Of a DNA stretch of 64,000 bases, positions 61,823 to 64,000 are shown in pieces. Each line of letters begins with the position of its first letter. Position 1 is the stretch's first letter. The stretch covers positions 1,309,501 to 1,373,500 of the forward strand of contig CP114497.1 in assembly GCA_027186245.1 (NCBI GenBank), given 5' to 3'. Below the pieces are notes generated by a model. It saw only the letters and a program-made list of their open reading frames with translations, was not told where the DNA came from and ran no database searches. Made by a program: the position numbers and the translations under genes. The DNA comes from Coriaria nepalensis. Taxonomy: Eukaryota; Streptophyta; Magnoliopsida; Cucurbitales; Coriariaceae.

Positions 61823-63217
61823 TCATGTAAAACTACAAGCTTCACTAGCAAATCCCAACTTCCCTTCTCCATTAGTATCATAAACAATCCTCTGATTCTT
61901 CTGCTGATAATTGCCAATAATTTCAATGTCATCCTCATAGTTCAAACTGGCTAGAGCCAAACACACTTGAGACCCATCAGACTTGACCAAATAGAAAACC
62001 CCACTCACATCAACATCAAACTCTGCCTCCTTATAACCATTTCCATCCCCTTCAAAATGAAACTTTATAGCAGGAATACTCACTTCCTGATGCCCACTAA
62101 TATTAAAACACGTATTCAATATTGAAAACCCAGGTGCCAGCTCATACCCAGAAAACTGTTTCAAAAACTCTGTTTTCAGTGCTCTGTACACCGATGGGTT
62201 CAACCTGGTAATCACTGTCCCTGAATCAATCAAAACTCCTCTTTTCCCAAAATTATAATCATTCCTTGTAGCAGAAGTTTCTTGATTAAAATCTAAAGTA
62301 ACCCCACCTACACTAATTCCAGTAAGATTGAGAAAATAGAAGTTAGACAATTGTGGATTAGGAATCATTCTTGTGTAGGAAATTGGGGTTGAATTCTTAA
62401 AAGCTTCGAAATTTCGGCCCAAAATCAAAGACCCAGAATTGGATCCAGCTTCAATAGAAGGCAGACAGTAGGAAAAGACTCCACCAAATAAAGAATTAGT
62501 TTGAGAAATCAATGAAAGCTCACTTCTTGCTAAACCCATTAGGCCAGAAGCTCCTCCAAACAGGCCCTTATTGTTCAAACCACATCCAAATACAAAATCC
62601 TTGATCTGATTGGCTCCAAGATTGATACTTTCAAGCCCTAATTCACCTCTCGTGTAAGACCCATCTCCATAATTAACAACATAAGTGCAAGAATTGCTTG
62701 AACAAGTGCCTGGGTTTCCAGTTGCAGATTCAAGAGTCTGACAGGCTGAGGAATTGCATGAAATCGGTTGAAACGAGGTTGAATTTGAAGGTTCAAATAA
62801 GGGTTCCTGTTGGTTGTAGCAGGATCTGCACGGGGTGCATTGGACCCATGTTAGGTCACTTCCGGTGTCTACTATTAGGGTTTTGTTCTGTGGGCCTAGT
62901 TGGAGGGTGACTATGTAATTTAGGGTTTCAAGTTTAAGACCAGAAGACAGTGGGATTTGAGCATTGTTGTTTACATCAGAGGAAGAAGAAGAAAACAATA
63001 GAGAGTTTTTGAAGTGGGATTGGAGTGATTGAACATAAAGGTTGTCTTTGATTATGCGATTCTGTTGATGCTTGTTAGGGTTTGTGATTGACTTTCCCAT
63101 GCAATGTTCCCTATGTTTCATTTCTAAAATGGCTGCTCCTTTCTCCATCCCTGAAAAATATGATCTAATATCAGGTCCAATACTAACTACTAATATTTGA
63201 GTATCACTTGCATGCAT
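61823..63217 (-). CDS. Aspartic protease, A1B (nepenthesin-like) family
   Basis: A pepsin-fold protease, probably secreted or apoplastic/plastid like the CND41/ASPG group. The open frame gives 464 residues: two catalytic sites, IVDTGSDLTW (Asp117) and VLIDSGTVITRL (Asp331), the family Tyr flap (VVNYGDGSYTRG, ~181-191), and a Cys-rich plant insert (CTPCRSCYN..SCNSSACQ). The C terminus is IIGNYQQKNQRIVYDTNGEGKLGFASEACS. The reading before GMEKGAAILEMKHREHC looks unlike a signal peptide, and a good intron acceptor (ATTTTTCAG) stands at 63151, so the true first exon with the signal peptide probably lies upstream, perhaps beyond the window. The mature-enzyme part is intact. Confidence 0.88.
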   Translation of the reverse strand: MHASDTQILVVSIGPDIRSYFSGMEKGAAILEMKHREHCMGKSITNPNKHQQNRIIKDNLYVQSLQSHFKNSLLFSSSSSDVNNNAQIPLSSGLKLETLNYIVTLQLGPQNKTLIVDTGSDLTWVQCTPCRSCYNQQEPLFEPSNSTSFQPISCNSSACQTLESATGNPGTCSSNSCTYVVNYGDGSYTRGELGLESINLGANQIKDFVFGCGLNNKGLFGGASGLMGLARSELSLISQTNSLFGGVFSYCLPSIEAGSNSGSLILGRNFEAFKNSTPISYTRMIPNPQLSNFYFLNLTGISVGGVTLDFNQETSATRNDYNFGKRGVLIDSGTVITRLNPSVYRALKTEFLKQFSGYELAPGFSILNTCFNISGHQEVSIPAIKFHFEGDGNGYKEAEFDVDVSGVFYLVKSDGSQVCLALASLNYEDDIEIIGNYQQKNQRIVYDTNGEGKLGFASEACSFT

Positions 63218-64000
63218 GCATGCAGTTAACTAATAAATGTCATTTTCAGATTAAAATTCAATTTTGATCAACCAATTAATTAATTTATTTAAGAATTAAG
63301 AGAATTTTATTTAGATATCAGTTTATTTGTATTAAGATATAAGAGATTATTCAAATGAGAGGATACAAAGATAGAATTTATTGGATATATAAATTTGGTT
63401 AAAAATATGTCCATATCATATTGTTGTGGACCGTCTCATAATACAAAGCATATTTTATTATTTGCCCATCTATATGATATTGATATATTCTCAATCATAT
63501 GATTTTTATATACACAAATCTTCATTAATGGACGCACGCATCAGCTTTGTATTTATACCAATATTAATTAAGTATGAACTCATGAGGGGTGGAATACACT
63601 CCTAAAAAGTTTTTACCGATGGATTTGGTCGTAAAACAAAACGAGTAAAATCTATAAAAAGTTTGGATTGTATAAATACCCAATAGGTATAAGAGCAAAG
63701 GCATGGGACCCAATTCGAAGACATAATCATTAATCAAGTTACACTGTTTACATCTTATCAAGTAAGAAACATTCTTAAACCAAGATGTGTAATTGCTTTA
63801 GCAAAAGAAAAGAGATAAGCTCTTTTTTCCCTAAAAACATAATAAAGCAAATTAATCAAGTCCAAATCTTAGCAAAGAGAGAGAGCTGATCATAATCAGA
63901 TAGCTAGAAATAACTTATAATAAGATAGATAGAGCAGATCCCTAAATGACAATCAATTATCGATTAACTAACTAATTAATTAAGTAATTATGTAGAGAGT
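63218..64000. other. Upstream or first-intron sequence of the aspartic protease
   Basis: AT-rich. I searched the minus strand for a signal-peptide exon followed by a GT donor and found none convincing. It may be intron or promoter. Confidence 0.4.

Noticed and set aside
1..64000. tRNA, rRNA, snoRNA or CRISPR-like arrays
   Set aside because: I looked for TPsiC-type GGTTCRAATCC boxes and regular spaced repeats on both strands and found none that folds or spaces correctly; CRISPR is not expected in plant nuclear DNA.

Overview
This is plant nuclear DNA from a core eudicot, probably a rosid. Genes are split by AT-rich GT..AG introns, intergenic DNA is AT-rich, and every recognisable protein is of land-plant type (MRS2, SERINC, WRI-type AP2, TULP, nepenthesin-like protease). 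No organelle or prokaryotic gene was seen. The species cannot be named from the sequence alone.

Layout. 1-9.6 kb: 3'-truncated MRS2-1 Mg2+ transporter (-), chloroplast DnaJ J8 (-), a decayed PP2C phosphatase gene (-) and a small secreted protein (-). 9.6-16 kb: gene-free and repeat-rich, with a non-autonomous hAT element, a large imperfect foldback made of ~325-bp and ~170-bp units, and a 2.2-kb solo LTR inserted in it with a 5-bp target duplication. 16.4-18.4 kb: intronless cytosolic HSP70 (+). 19.1-28.4 kb: LRR receptor kinase of the At2g24130 type (-), a decayed C48/Ulp1-like transposon gene, and a second receptor-kinase copy whose LRR half is gone, with a LINE tail at the breakpoint. 29.6-40.2 kb: STE20/OSR1-type kinase (-) and proteasome ATPase RPT1 (-). 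41.9-47.6 kb: RAD23 (+) convergent with SERINC (-). 50.4-54.6 kb: small one-helix membrane protein (+), a hAT element, and an intronless CAF1 deadenylase (+) lying between hAT-type ends. 55.3-60.3 kb: TULP8-like tubby protein (+) convergent with a WRI3/WRI4-type double-AP2 factor (-). 61.8-63.2 kb: A1B aspartic protease (-).

Gene content matches, from memory, two related Arabidopsis chromosome 1 blocks: At1g16010-At1g16190 (MRS2-1, HSP70-5, WRI3, TULP8, SERINC, RAD23A) and At1g79640-At1g80920 (STE20 kinase, RAD23B, WRI4, J8). The window therefore looks like one less fractionated ancestral block, interrupted by the receptor-kinase duplication and by transposons. The genes do not form one pathway, although RPT1 and RAD23 (substrate shuttling to the proteasome) are divergent neighbours and HSP70 and J8 are both chaperone components. 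I found no evidence of a new multi-gene system. The most unusual structures are the foldback with its nested solo LTR, the CAF1 gene enclosed by hAT-like ends, and the LINE-marked receptor-kinase deletion.
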